Of a DNA stretch of 64,000 bases, positions 8,582 to 16,971 are shown one piece after another (the stretch's first letter is position 1; every line of letters starts with the position of its first letter). The notes below the pieces were generated by a model. That model made no database searches, was not told the origin of the DNA, and saw nothing but the letters and a program-made list of their open reading frames with translations. The position numbers and the translations under genes were made by a program. The DNA comes from Streptomyces sp. AM 4-1-1 (GTDB lineage: Bacteria; Actinomycetota; Actinomycetes; Streptomycetales; Streptomycetaceae): contig NZ_CP119145.1 of assembly GCF_029167625.1 (NCBI RefSeq), positions 6,076,001 to 6,140,000 of the forward strand, given 5' to 3'.

Positions 8582-10054
8582 GTGAACACACTGTTCCGCA
8601 CGAAAACGGTCGAGCAATCGATCAAGGACACGGAGACCCCGGAGTACGCCCTCAGGAAGTCGCTGTCCGCACTCGACCTCACGGTCTTCGGCGTCGGTGT
8701 CATCATCGGCACCGGCATCTTCGTACTCACCGGGAAGATCGCCAAGGAGACGGCGGGCCCGGCCGTGGCGCTCGCCTTCGTCGTCGCCGGTCTGGTCTGC
8801 GGACTCGCCGCCCTCTGCTACGCGGAGTTCGCCTCGACCGTCCCGGTCGCCGGTTCCGCCTACACCTTCGCCTACGCCTCACTCGGTGAGCTGCCCGCCT
8901 GGATCATCGGCTGGGACCTCGTCCTGGAGCTGGCGCTCGGCTGCGCGGTCGTCGCCGTCGGCTGGTCCGGATACCTGCGTTCGCTGCTGGACACCGCGGG
9001 ACTGGATCTGCCCCGGGCGCTCTCCGGGACGCACAACGGCACATTCGGCTTCGACCTGCTGGCGTGCGCGCTGATCCTGGTCCTGACCTGCGTCCTGGTC
9101 GCGGGCATGAAGCTCTCCTCCCGGGTGACCAACGTCATCGTCGCGGTGAAGGTGACCGTGGTGCTGCTGGTGATCGTCGTCGGGGCGTTCTTCATCACCG
9201 GTTCGAACTACAAGCCGTTCGTCCCGCCCGCGCAGCCGTCCCAGGGCGGTGACGGCCTCCAGGCCCCCCTCGCCCAGCTGGTGTTCGGCTTCACCCCGAG
9301 CAACTTCGGCGTCATGGGGATCTTCACCGCCGCGGCCGTCGTCTTCTTCGCCTTCATCGGCTTCGACATCGTCGCCACCGCCGCCGAGGAGACCCGCGAC
9401 CCGCAGCGCGACGTGCCGCGCGGCATCCTCGGCTCGCTCTTCGTCTGCACCGCCCTGTACGTGGCGGTCTCGGTGGTCGTCACCGGCATGCGGAAGTACA
9501 CCCTGCTGACGGTCGACGCCCCGCTCGCCGACGCCTTCAAGGCGGTCGGCCATCCGTTCTGGGCCGGGCTGATCAGCTTCGGCGCCGTCGTCGGACTCAC
9601 CTCGGTCTGTCTGATCCTGCTTCTCGGCCAGTCCCGGGTGTTCTTCGCGATGAGCCGGGACGGGCTGCTGCCGAGGGCGTTCTCACGCGTCCACCCGAGG
9701 TTCGGGACGCCGTACCGCTCCACGCTCCTGCTGGGCGGGGTGGTGGCCCTGGTGGCGGGCTTCACCTCGATCGACGAACTCGCCGAACTCGTCAACATCG
9801 GCACGCTCTTCGCGTTCGTCGTCGTCGCGGCCGGGGTCGTCCTGCTGCGCCGTCGGCGACCCGATCTGCCCCGCTCCTTCCGCACCCCGCTGGTGCCGTT
9901 CGTCCCGGCCGTCTCGGTGCTGGCGTCGCTGTGGCTGATGGTCAACCTGCCCGCCGAGACCTGGCTGCGGTTCGGGATCTGGATGGTGGTCGGCGTCGTC
10001 ATCTACTTCACGTACGGCCGTCGGCACAGCCGGGTCCCGAGCGAGAACGCCTGA
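8582..10054 (+). CDS. APC-superfamily amino acid permease
   Basis: A 490-residue integral membrane transporter of the cationic amino acid/APC type with about 12 hydrophobic helices. The first helix contains GVGVIIGTGIFVLTG, the unwound substrate-binding segment of the family. Helix 6 has FFAFIGFDIVATAAEE and the following loop RDPQRDVPRGI, both typical of the YfnA/CAT group. The short N-terminal tail (RTKTVEQSIKD) is also conserved in that group. GTG at 8582 follows CGGAGG with normal spacing. The substrate cannot be told from sequence. Confidence 0.9.
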   Translation: MNTLFRTKTVEQSIKDTETPEYALRKSLSALDLTVFGVGVIIGTGIFVLTGKIAKETAGPAVALAFVVAGLVCGLAALCYAEFASTVPVAGSAYTFAYASLGELPAWIIGWDLVLELALGCAVVAVGWSGYLRSLLDTAGLDLPRALSGTHNGTFGFDLLACALILVLTCVLVAGMKLSSRVTNVIVAVKVTVVLLVIVVGAFFITGSNYKPFVPPAQPSQGGDGLQAPLAQLVFGFTPSNFGVMGIFTAAAVVFFAFIGFDIVATAAEETRDPQRDVPRGILGSLFVCTALYVAVSVVVTGMRKYTLLTVDAPLADAFKAVGHPFWAGLISFGAVVGLTSVCLILLLGQSRVFFAMSRDGLLPRAFSRVHPRFGTPYRSTLLLGGVVALVAGFTSIDELAELVNIGTLFAFVVVAAGVVLLRRRRPDLPRSFRTPLVPFVPAVSVLASLWLMVNLPAETWLRFGIWMVVGVVIYFTYGRRHSRVPSENA

Positions 10055-10059
10055 CGGGG

Positions 10060-10497
10060 TCACGCGGAAGGCGGCGCGGGACGGACCGTGCGGGGCCCCG
10101 CGCACCGGGCGCCGTACGCCTCGACCCGCCGCCGCAGCTCCCGGTCCGCGGTGATCACGGCACACGGCCGGTCCGGGTCCGACGCGGAGACGGCGGCGAC
10201 CAGCCCGGCGATCAGGTCGTCACCGCTGCCGGGCGCCGACTCCACCCGTACCCCCGGCACGGACGTGACACCCCGGGCCGCCCCCTCGACGACGAGGACC
10301 ACCTCCACGGGCCCCGTGTCCAGCGACGGCAGCCCGTCCTCGGCGACACCCACGAGGGAGTCGCGCAGCCGCTCGGCCGCGCCGCGCCGGTCCCGCCACC
10401 AGCCGTCGGGGACGGACCCGACCACGTTCGCGGCGTCGACGATGAGCAGGGTGGTCCCGGACCTGTGTGCCGAGGGGTTCGATCCGGTGCCGGTCAT
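10060..10497 (-). CDS. NYN/PIN-like domain protein
   Basis: A small 145-residue protein. It opens with LLIVDAANVVGS, whose Asp and Asn match the first metal-binding motif of NYN (PIN-like) nucleases. A later VITADRELRRRVEAYGA fits the third acidic motif and following helix of that fold. Between them, GSGDDLIAGLVAAV supplies the middle acidic pair. It is convergent with the permease, whose stop lies 6 bases away. Family membership suggests RNA binding or cleavage, but activity is an inference. Confidence 0.75.
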   Translation of the reverse strand: MTGTGSNPSAHRSGTTLLIVDAANVVGSVPDGWWRDRRGAAERLRDSLVGVAEDGLPSLDTGPVEVVLVVEGAARGVTSVPGVRVESAPGSGDDLIAGLVAAVSASDPDRPCAVITADRELRRRVEAYGARCAGPRTVRPAPPSA

Positions 10498-10518
10498 TCC
10501 GGCAGGTTAGCCGCGCGC

Positions 10519-10623
10519 CATGACACACACCGCCATGACACACAGCACCACGACACACAGCGCCATGACACACACCGCCACGACACACACCGCCACGACA
10601 CACACCCTCACGACATCACGTCG
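10519..10623. repeat. 15 bp tandem repeat, seven copies
   Basis: Seven consecutive 15-mers related to CATGACACACACCGC start at 10519, 10534, 10549, 10564, 10579, 10594 and 10609. The last copy has decayed. The block lies upstream of the NYN gene, in the gap before the beta-oxidation operon terminator. It is strikingly low in G on the + strand compared with its surroundings. Confidence 0.9.
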
Positions 10624-10733
10624 TACGAACCTCCGCGCACCACGACACACGCGTCCGCGCATCACCTCACACATCGCCCGCGCCGCGCCCCACGCCGCAC
10701 GCCCCCGGCGGGAGGCGGGGGGCATGGAACGGC

Positions 10734-10773
10734 GGCGGGCCGTACGGAAGGCGATCGATCCGTACGGCCCGCC
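10734..10773 (-). terminator. Terminator of the beta-oxidation operon
   Basis: A perfect 15 bp stem (10734-10748 with 10759-10773) and 10 base loop lies 13 bases beyond the fadB stop on the minus strand. Confidence 0.85.
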
Positions 10774-10785
10774 ACGCGTGCGGCG

Positions 10786-12918
10786 TTACGCGGGTACGCT
10801 CGCCACGCCCGGCGCCAGGAACTTCTTGCCCGTCACCCGCTCGGACACGCCCTCACGGTCCAGGTACGGTGTGACGCCGCCCAGGTGGAAGGGCCAGCCC
10901 GCGCCCGTGATCAGGCAGAGGTCGACGTCCTGGGCTTCTGCGACGACGCCCTCGTCCAGCATCAGGCCGATCTCCTGCGCGACGGCGTCCAGGACCCGCT
11001 CCCGTACCTGGTCCTCCGTCAGCACGACATCGCCCTGCTTGAGGAGCGCGATGACCTCCGGGTCCAGCTCCGGCCTGCCCGAGTCGTGGACGTAGAAGCC
11101 GCGCTTGCCCGCCTTCACCACGGCCGCCAGGTTCTCGGAGACCGTGAACCGCTCCGGGAAGGCGCGGTTCAGGGTCTCGGAGACGTGCAGCCCGATGGCG
11201 GGACCGACCAGTTCGAGCAGCACCAGCGGTGACATCGGCAGACCGAGCGGTTCGACGGCCCGCTCGGCGGTCTCGACGGGAGTGCCCTCGTCGATGACGT
11301 TCTGGACCTCGCCCATGAAGCGGGTCAGGACGCGGTTCACGACGAACGCCGGGGCGTCCTTCACCAGCACCGCGGTCTTCTTCAGCTTCCGCGCCACACC
11401 GAACGCGGTGGCGAGCGCCGCGTCGTCGGTCCGCTCACCGCGGACGATCTCCAGCAGCGGCAGGATCGCCACCGGGTTGAAGAAGTGGAAGCCGACGACC
11501 CGCTCGGGGTGCTTCAGCTTCGACGCCATCTCCGTCACCGACAGGGACGAGGTGTTGGTGGCGAGGATCGCGTGTGCCGGGACGACCGCCTCGACCTCCG
11601 CGAACACCTGCTGCTTGACGCCGATCTCCTCGAAGACCGCCTCGATGACGAAGTCGGCGTCGGAGAAGCCCTCCGCCTTGTCCAGGACACCGGTGACCAG
11701 TGCCTTGAGACGGTTGGCCTTGTCCTGGTTGATCCGGCCCTTGCCGAGCAGCTTCTCGATCTCGGCGTGGACGTACCCCACACCCTTGTCGACCCGCTCC
11801 TGGTCGATGTCGGTCAGCACGACCGGCACCTCCAGACGGCGCAGGAAGAGCAGAGCGAGCTGGGAGGCCATCAGTCCGGCACCGACCACGCCGACCTTGG
11901 TGACCGGGCGGGCCAGCGACTTGTCGGGGGCGCCGGCCGGGCGCTTGGCGCGCTTCTGGACGAGGTTGAAGGAGTAGATCCCGGAGCGCAGCTCGCCGCT
12001 CATGATCAGGTCCGCGAGCGCCTGGTCCTCGGCGTCGAAACCGGCGCCCAGGTCGCCGCTCCTCGCGGCGGCGATGATGTCCAGCGCGCGGTAGGCGGCC
12101 GGGGCCGCGCCGTGCACCTTGGAGTCGGCCACGGCCCGGCCGCGCGCCACCGCCTGGTCCCAGGCGTCACCGCGGTCGATCTCGGCGCGCTCGACGGTGG
12201 TCGCGCCCGTGAGGACGGACGCGGTCCAGCTCAGTGACCGCTCCAGGAAGTCGGCGCCCTCGAAGATCGCGTCGGCGATCCCCAGCTCACGCACCTGCCG
12301 GCCCTTGAGCTGACGGTTCTGGCTCAGCGAGTTCTCGATGATCACGGAGACCGCGCGGTCGGCGCCGATCAGATTGGGCAGCAGCACACAGCCGCCCCAG
12401 CCGGGCACCAGACCGAGGAACACCTCGGGCAGCGAGAACGCCGGGACCGCCGCCGACACCGTCCGGTACGAGCAGTGCAGACCGATCTCGACGCCGCCGC
12501 CCATCGCCGCGCCGTTGTAGTACGTGAAGGTCGGCACGGCCAGCCCGGAGAGGCGCCGGAAGACGTCGTGGCCGCTCCTGCCGATGGCGAGCGCGTCCTC
12601 GTGGCGCTTCAGCAGCTCGACGCCCTTGAGGTCGGCGCCGACCGCGAAGATGAACGGCTTGCCGGTGATGCCGACACCGACGATCTCGCCGTCGGCGGCC
12701 TCCTTCTCGACCTGGTCGATCGCGGCGTCGATGTTCGCCAGCGACCGCGGTCCGAAGGTGGTCGGCTTGGTGTGGTCCAGGCCGTTGTCCAGCGTGATGA
12801 GCGCGAAGCGCCCCGCGCCGGCCGGCAGGTCGAGGTGGCGGACCTGGGCCTGGGTGACGACCTCACCGGGGAACAGCTCGGCCGCGCTCTTCAGGAGTGC
12901 GCTGGTGGACGTGCTCAC
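10786..12918 (-). CDS. fadB: Multifunctional fatty acid oxidation protein (enoyl-CoA hydratase / 3-hydroxyacyl-CoA dehydrogenase)
   Basis: A 710-residue fusion enzyme of fatty acid beta-oxidation. Residues about 15-200 are a crotonase domain (PTFTYYNGAAMGGGVEIGL, the oxyanion-hole region). From about residue 340 comes the NAD-binding dehydrogenase (VGVVGAGLMASQLA), with the catalytic histidine in VVGFHFFNPV and the partner glutamate in LEIVRGERT. The C-terminal helical domain of the HAD family follows. GTG at 12918 overlaps the thiolase stop by 4 bases, so this is the second gene of a coupled two-gene operon. It would hydrate and then oxidise acyl-CoA intermediates in the cytoplasm. Confidence 0.93.
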   Translation of the reverse strand: MSTSTSALLKSAAELFPGEVVTQAQVRHLDLPAGAGRFALITLDNGLDHTKPTTFGPRSLANIDAAIDQVEKEAADGEIVGVGITGKPFIFAVGADLKGVELLKRHEDALAIGRSGHDVFRRLSGLAVPTFTYYNGAAMGGGVEIGLHCSYRTVSAAVPAFSLPEVFLGLVPGWGGCVLLPNLIGADRAVSVIIENSLSQNRQLKGRQVRELGIADAIFEGADFLERSLSWTASVLTGATTVERAEIDRGDAWDQAVARGRAVADSKVHGAAPAAYRALDIIAAARSGDLGAGFDAEDQALADLIMSGELRSGIYSFNLVQKRAKRPAGAPDKSLARPVTKVGVVGAGLMASQLALLFLRRLEVPVVLTDIDQERVDKGVGYVHAEIEKLLGKGRINQDKANRLKALVTGVLDKAEGFSDADFVIEAVFEEIGVKQQVFAEVEAVVPAHAILATNTSSLSVTEMASKLKHPERVVGFHFFNPVAILPLLEIVRGERTDDAALATAFGVARKLKKTAVLVKDAPAFVVNRVLTRFMGEVQNVIDEGTPVETAERAVEPLGLPMSPLVLLELVGPAIGLHVSETLNRAFPERFTVSENLAAVVKAGKRGFYVHDSGRPELDPEVIALLKQGDVVLTEDQVRERVLDAVAQEIGLMLDEGVVAEAQDVDLCLITGAGWPFHLGGVTPYLDREGVSERVTGKKFLAPGVASVPA

Positions 12919-14141
12919 TTGCTGCCTCCTGCGGTGTCGAAGTGCGGGTTCTCCCAGACGACGGAGGCGCCCATGCCGAAGCCGACGCACATGGTCGTCA
13001 GGCCGTAACGCACCTCGGGGTGGTCCTCGAACTGCCGGGCGAGCTGCGTCATCAGACGCACCCCGGAGGAGGCCAGCGGGTGACCGTAGGCGATGGCGCC
13101 GCCGTACTGGTTGACACGCGCGTCGTCGTCGGCGATGCCGTAGTGCTCAAGGAAGGCCAGCACCTGGACGGCGAACGCCTCGTTGATCTCGAAGAGACCG
13201 ATGTCCTCGATCGACAGCCCGGCCTTGGCGAGGGCCTTCTGGGTCGACGGGATCGGGCCGTAGCCCATGACCTCCGGCTCGACGCCCGCGAAGGCGTACG
13301 ACACGAGCCGCATCCGCACCGGCAGGCCCAGCTCGCGGGCGACGTCCTCGGCGGCGAGCAGCGAGGCGGTCGCGCCGTCGTTGAGCCCGGCGGCGTTGCC
13401 CGCGGTGACCCGGCCGTGCGGGCGGAACGGCGTCTTCAGACCGGCCAGCGACTCCATGGTGGTGCCCGGACGCATCGGTTCGTCGGCGGTGACCAGGCCC
13501 CAGCCGGTCTCGCCCACCTCGGCGTCGGTGCGGCGGACGGCGACCGGTACGAGGTCCTGCTGGATCTTGCCGTCGGCGTACGCCTTGGCGGCCTTCTCCT
13601 GGGAACGTACGGCGTACTCGTCCGCGCGCCGCTTGGTGATCGAGGGGTACCGGTCGTGCAGGTTCTCCGCGGTCATGCCCATGAACAGGGCGGACTCGTC
13701 GACCAGCTTCTCCGACACGAAGCGCGGGTTCGGGTCGACGCCCTCGCCCATCGGGTGGCGGCCCATGTGCTCGACACCGCCCGCGACGACGACGTCGTAC
13801 GCGCCGAAGGCGATGGAGCCGGCCGTCGACGTGACGGCGGTCAGCGCGCCCGCGCACATGCGGTCGATGGAGTAGCCGGGCACGGACTGCGGCAGCCCGG
13901 CCAGGATTCCGGCGGTGCGGCCCAGCGTGAGCCCCTGGTCGCCGATCTGGGTGGTCGCTGCGATGGCGACCTCGTCGATCCGGGCCGGGTCCAGGTCCGG
14001 GTTGCGACGCAGCAGCTCCCGGATGGCCTTCACGACGAGATCGTCGGCGCGGGTCTCGTGGTAGATGCCCTTCGGGCCCGCTTTGCCGAACGGGGTGCGG
14101 ACGCCGTCGACGAAGACGACGTCCCGGATGGTACGAGGCAC
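12915..14141 (-). CDS. fadA: Acetyl-CoA C-acyltransferase (thiolase)
   Basis: A 408-residue thiolase that performs the last, chain-shortening step of beta-oxidation. The nucleophilic cysteine lies near residue 96 in DRMCAGALTAV. Other active-site motifs are NEAFAVQ, GGAIAYGHPLASSG and the second cysteine in CVGFGMG. GTG at 14141 is preceded by GGAGGA at good spacing. It is first in the operon with the fused hydratase/dehydrogenase, so together they form a trifunctional beta-oxidation complex. Confidence 0.94.
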   Translation of the reverse strand: MPRTIRDVVFVDGVRTPFGKAGPKGIYHETRADDLVVKAIRELLRRNPDLDPARIDEVAIAATTQIGDQGLTLGRTAGILAGLPQSVPGYSIDRMCAGALTAVTSTAGSIAFGAYDVVVAGGVEHMGRHPMGEGVDPNPRFVSEKLVDESALFMGMTAENLHDRYPSITKRRADEYAVRSQEKAAKAYADGKIQQDLVPVAVRRTDAEVGETGWGLVTADEPMRPGTTMESLAGLKTPFRPHGRVTAGNAAGLNDGATASLLAAEDVARELGLPVRMRLVSYAFAGVEPEVMGYGPIPSTQKALAKAGLSIEDIGLFEINEAFAVQVLAFLEHYGIADDDARVNQYGGAIAYGHPLASSGVRLMTQLARQFEDHPEVRYGLTTMCVGFGMGASVVWENPHFDTAGGSK

Positions 14142-14517
14142 GATGGCTCTCCTCCAGGGTGCGGGATGGCACTGCTGCGGGGCACGCCCGGGGGCGTACC
14201 GCCACTGTCATGCTACTTGCGGGTAACCAGACTGCCCACCCCCCACGTCGACAGCGGTGAAGGTCACACGCCGACGGGCCCGCCGGGGCCCGGCCCGGAC
14301 GTCGGCAACCTGGCGTGAATTCGCCTCTCGCCGACCGCCGTGGTGATGACCGGGGACGGACGGAATCACCCGCTCCGTCCGAGATGTCGACCGGTGCGAG
14401 GTGACGGCCGATCAGCCGCGTCCCCCGCTCCGGGTGCCCTCCGCCTCCGCCGCGGAAACGGAACACCCCCGGCCGATCGGGCCGGGGGTGCGGTGTTTCG
14501 AGGTGCGGGGGAGCAGG
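14142..14517. other. Intergenic region between thiolase and RNase D genes
   Basis: A 376 bp space that should hold the promoter of the fadA-fadB operon near its left end and the RNase D terminator at its right end. No gene-like reading frame was found. Confidence 0.55.
14464..14490 (-). terminator. Terminator of the RNase D gene
   Basis: An 11 bp GC-rich stem (14464-14474 with 14480-14490) and 5 base loop lies 27 bases past the stop codon on the minus strand. Confidence 0.75.
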
Positions 14518-15792
14518 TCAGGACGTGGTCGACAGGGCCCGTACGAGGAGCGGGGCGACGTGTTCGATCTGCCAGCGCCGGGCGCCGTGACTCGCGAGCG
14601 CGGCCTCCACGGTGTCCGGGCTCGCGTCCCGGGGCGGCTCCCAGCAGACCCGGCGGACGGTGTCCGGGGTGATCAGGTTCTCCTGTGGCATGTTCAGCCG
14701 CTCGGCCAGTTCCGACACCGAGGCGCGGGCCGCCGAGAGCCGGGCGGCGGCGGCCGGGTCCTTGTCCGCCCAGGAGCGGGGCGGCGGCGGGCCCGCGGGC
14801 TGCTGGCCGGGCTGCGGCAGCTCGGCATCGGGCAGTGCCTTGGCCCGGTCGACGGCCGCCTGCCACTGCTCCAGCTGCCGTCGGCCCATGCGGTGACCGA
14901 AGCCGGGCAGCGCCGTGAGGGCGTGGATGTTCGGCGGCACCGCGAGCGCCGCCTCGATGATCGCGGCGTCCCCGAGGACCTTGCCGGGGGAGATGTCGCG
15001 GCGCTGGGCGACCTGGTCCCGGGTGGTCCACAGCTCCCGTACCACCGCCATCTGACGGCGCCGGCGCACCTTGTGCATGCCCGAGGTGCGGCGCCACGGG
15101 TCCTTGCGCGGCGGGGCGGGCGGCGCCGAGGCGATCGCGTCGAACTCCTCGCGCGCCCACTCCAGTTTGCCCTGCCGGTCCAGCTCGTCCTCCAGGGCGT
15201 CCCGCAGGTCGATCAGCAGCTCGACGTCCAGGGCGGCGTAACGCAGCCACGGGTCGGGCAGCGGCCGGGTGGACCAGTCGACGGCGGAGTGACCCTTCTC
15301 CAGGGCGTAACCGAGCACGCTCTCGACCATCGCGCCGAGGCCGACACGGGGGAAGCCCGCCAGTCGCCCGGCCAGCTCGGTGTCGAACAGCCCGGTCGGG
15401 ACCATGCCTATTTCGCGCAGGCACGGAAGGTCCTGGGTGGCGGCGTGCAAGATCCACTCACTGCCGGTGAGGGCCGCGCCGAGCGTCGACAGATCGGGGC
15501 AGCCGACCGGGTCGATCAGCGCGCTGCCCGCTCCCTCCCGGCGGAGTTGTACCAGGTAGGCGCGCTGCCCGTAGCGGTAGCCGGACGCGCGCTCGGCGTC
15601 CACGGCCACCGGTCCGGTACCCGCGGCGAAGGCGGCGACCACCTCGGCGAGGGCGTCGTCCGACGTCACCACCGGGGGAATGCCCTCGCGAGGTTCGAGC
15701 AAGGGGATCGGCGCCGGGGCGACGTCGGCCGGGGGAGCGCCCCCGGTGGTTCGCAGTGAACTGTCTGCTGCGGTCTCTTGGGCGTCGGTCAC
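14518..15792 (-). CDS. rnd: Ribonuclease D (DEDDy exonuclease with HRDC domain)
   Basis: A 424-residue 3'-5' exoribonuclease homologue. The DEDDy catalytic residues are visible in order: PVAVDAERASG (Exo I), LHAATQDLPCL (Exo II) and RYAALDVELL (Exo III, with the tyrosine). The HRDC domain follows at about residues 230-310. The N-terminal 35 residues are Ala/Pro-rich and probably disordered. The start GTG at 15792 has no good ribosome binding site. It acts in maturation or turnover of structured RNAs. Next to it lies whiI, the same neighbour as in S. coelicolor as I recall. Confidence 0.9.
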   Translation of the reverse strand: MTDAQETAADSSLRTTGGAPPADVAPAPIPLLEPREGIPPVVTSDDALAEVVAAFAAGTGPVAVDAERASGYRYGQRAYLVQLRREGAGSALIDPVGCPDLSTLGAALTGSEWILHAATQDLPCLREIGMVPTGLFDTELAGRLAGFPRVGLGAMVESVLGYALEKGHSAVDWSTRPLPDPWLRYAALDVELLIDLRDALEDELDRQGKLEWAREEFDAIASAPPAPPRKDPWRRTSGMHKVRRRRQMAVVRELWTTRDQVAQRRDISPGKVLGDAAIIEAALAVPPNIHALTALPGFGHRMGRRQLEQWQAAVDRAKALPDAELPQPGQQPAGPPPPRSWADKDPAAAARLSAARASVSELAERLNMPQENLITPDTVRRVCWEPPRDASPDTVEAALASHGARRWQIEHVAPLLVRALSTTS

Positions 15793-15816
15793 CTGTCAAG
15801 GGTATCCATGGAAGTG

Positions 15817-15854
15817 CGGCGCCCGTCGACGGAACGTTCCGTCGACGGGCGCCG
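15817..15854 (-). terminator. Perfect 38 bp palindrome downstream of whiI
   Basis: Bases 15817-15835 are exactly complementary to 15836-15854 with no spacer, centred on AACGTT. It sits 49 bases beyond the whiI stop and 25 bases upstream of the RNase D start. It most likely acts as a terminator for whiI, and it is also a good cruciform candidate. Confidence 0.7.
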
Positions 15855-15902
15855 ATGCATGTAAACCGGCCGGTGTCCCGGAGGACGGCCGGCCGGTGCG
15901 GT

Positions 15903-16565
15903 TCAGTGGATGATGCCGGTACGCAGGGCGACGGCGACCATGCCGGCCCGGTCTCCGGTGCCCAGCTTCCGGGCGATCCGGGCGAGGTGGCTCTTGACGG
16001 TCAGGGCGGACAGTCCCATGGAGACGCCGATGGCCTTGTTGGACTGGCCTTCGGCGACCAGTCGCAGGACCTCGACCTCGCGGCCGGACAGTTCGCGGTA
16101 GCCGCCGGGGTGGCTCGGCGAGCCGGGCGGGCGGCGGTGCATGCGGGCGGCGTTGGCGCCGATGGGGGCGACGCCGGGGCGGGTGGGGTGGCCGATGTTG
16201 GTACGGGTGCCGGTGACGACATAGCCCTTCACGCCGCCCGCGAGGGCGTTGCGTACGGCGCCGATGTCATCGGCGGCGGAGAGGGCGAGGCCGTTCGGCC
16301 AGCCGGCGGCTCGGGTTTCGGACAACAGGGTCAGCCCGGAACCGTCGGGCAGATGGACGTCGGCAACGCAGATGTCGCGCGGGTTGCCGACGCGGGGACG
16401 CGCCTCCGCGATGGACGAAGCCTCGATGACGTCGCGAACTCCGAGGGCCCACAGATGGCGGGTGACGGTGGAACGGACGCGCGGGTCGGCCACGACGACC
16501 ATGGCCGTCGGCTTGTTCGGGCGGTAGGCGACCAGGCTTGCGGGCTGCTCTAGGAGAACGGACAC
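15903..16565 (-). CDS. whiI: WhiI, atypical NarL-type response regulator of sporulation
   Basis: A 220-residue orphan response regulator. The N-terminal receiver domain (about residues 18-130) keeps the phospho-acceptor-like aspartate in ICVADVHLPDGSG. Its first acidic pair is reduced to VVVADPRV, and the conserved lysine region is unusual (GVKGYVVTGT). The C-terminal LuxR-type HTH is typical: LSGREVEVLRLVAEGQSN...LTVKSHLARIARKLG. GTG at 16565 follows AGGAGG. In Streptomyces WhiI is required for sporulation septation and acts with BldM as a heterodimer. Its degenerate pocket fits phosphorylation-independent control. A candidate sigma-WhiG promoter lies upstream. Confidence 0.93.
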   Translation of the reverse strand: MSVLLEQPASLVAYRPNKPTAMVVVADPRVRSTVTRHLWALGVRDVIEASSIAEARPRVGNPRDICVADVHLPDGSGLTLLSETRAAGWPNGLALSAADDIGAVRNALAGGVKGYVVTGTRTNIGHPTRPGVAPIGANAARMHRRPPGSPSHPGGYRELSGREVEVLRLVAEGQSNKAIGVSMGLSALTVKSHLARIARKLGTGDRAGMVAVALRTGIIH

Positions 16566-16643
16566 CAGGCCTCCTGGGGAGTGGCTGGACGGGCCGGCTC
16601 GGGGATGAAGCCGGGGCGAACCGTGCTTGAAGGGTCATTGACC

Positions 16644-16671
16644 TCTTCGGCAGCAGACCCGTCCTCCTTTA
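16644..16671 (-). promoter_or_regulatory. Candidate sigma-WhiG promoter of whiI
   Basis: Read on the minus strand, TAAA (16671-16668), a 16 base spacer and GCCGAAGA (16651-16644) closely match the sigma-WhiG/FliA consensus TAAA-N15-GCCGATAA, with 6 of 8 matches in the -10 box. It lies about 80 bases upstream of the whiI start. Direct sigma-WhiG dependence of whiI is known from S. coelicolor. Confidence 0.8.
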
Positions 16672-16901
16672 GAGGAAGATCACGATTTGGTGAGTAACAA
16701 TTCGGGCAAATAGGACGCGCGATCGATTGTACGAAAAGAGAGCCGATCGGTGTACGAGGGATGTGGGGCACCCTTCCGGCGGCCCCGGGCCCGTGCGGCG
16801 GCCCTGGACGCACGCCGCTGCCCCGGACTCCCGTAACGGTCCGGGAGGCTCCCGACGACCAGGTCTCCCCGCAGCGGTCCGAGCCCGCCCGGTGGCGCGC
16901 G

Positions 16902-16937
16902 ACAGGGGGCCGTACACCGTGGTGTACGGCCCCCTGT
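16902..16937 (-). terminator. Long hairpin downstream of the DUF3000 gene
   Basis: A perfect 17 bp inverted repeat (16902-16918 with 16921-16937) with only two central bases lies 35 bases beyond the gene's stop codon on the minus strand. Confidence 0.75.
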
Positions 16938-16971
16938 CCGTCGCTCCCGATGGCCGCCCGGAGGCGGACGG

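Larger units (their letters stand above)
16566..16971. other. Region between whiI and the DUF3000 gene
   Basis: A 406 bp gap. Its left part, locally AT-richer around 16680-16740, holds the whiI promoter. Its right part holds the terminator of the DUF3000 gene. No coding potential was seen. Confidence 0.6.
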
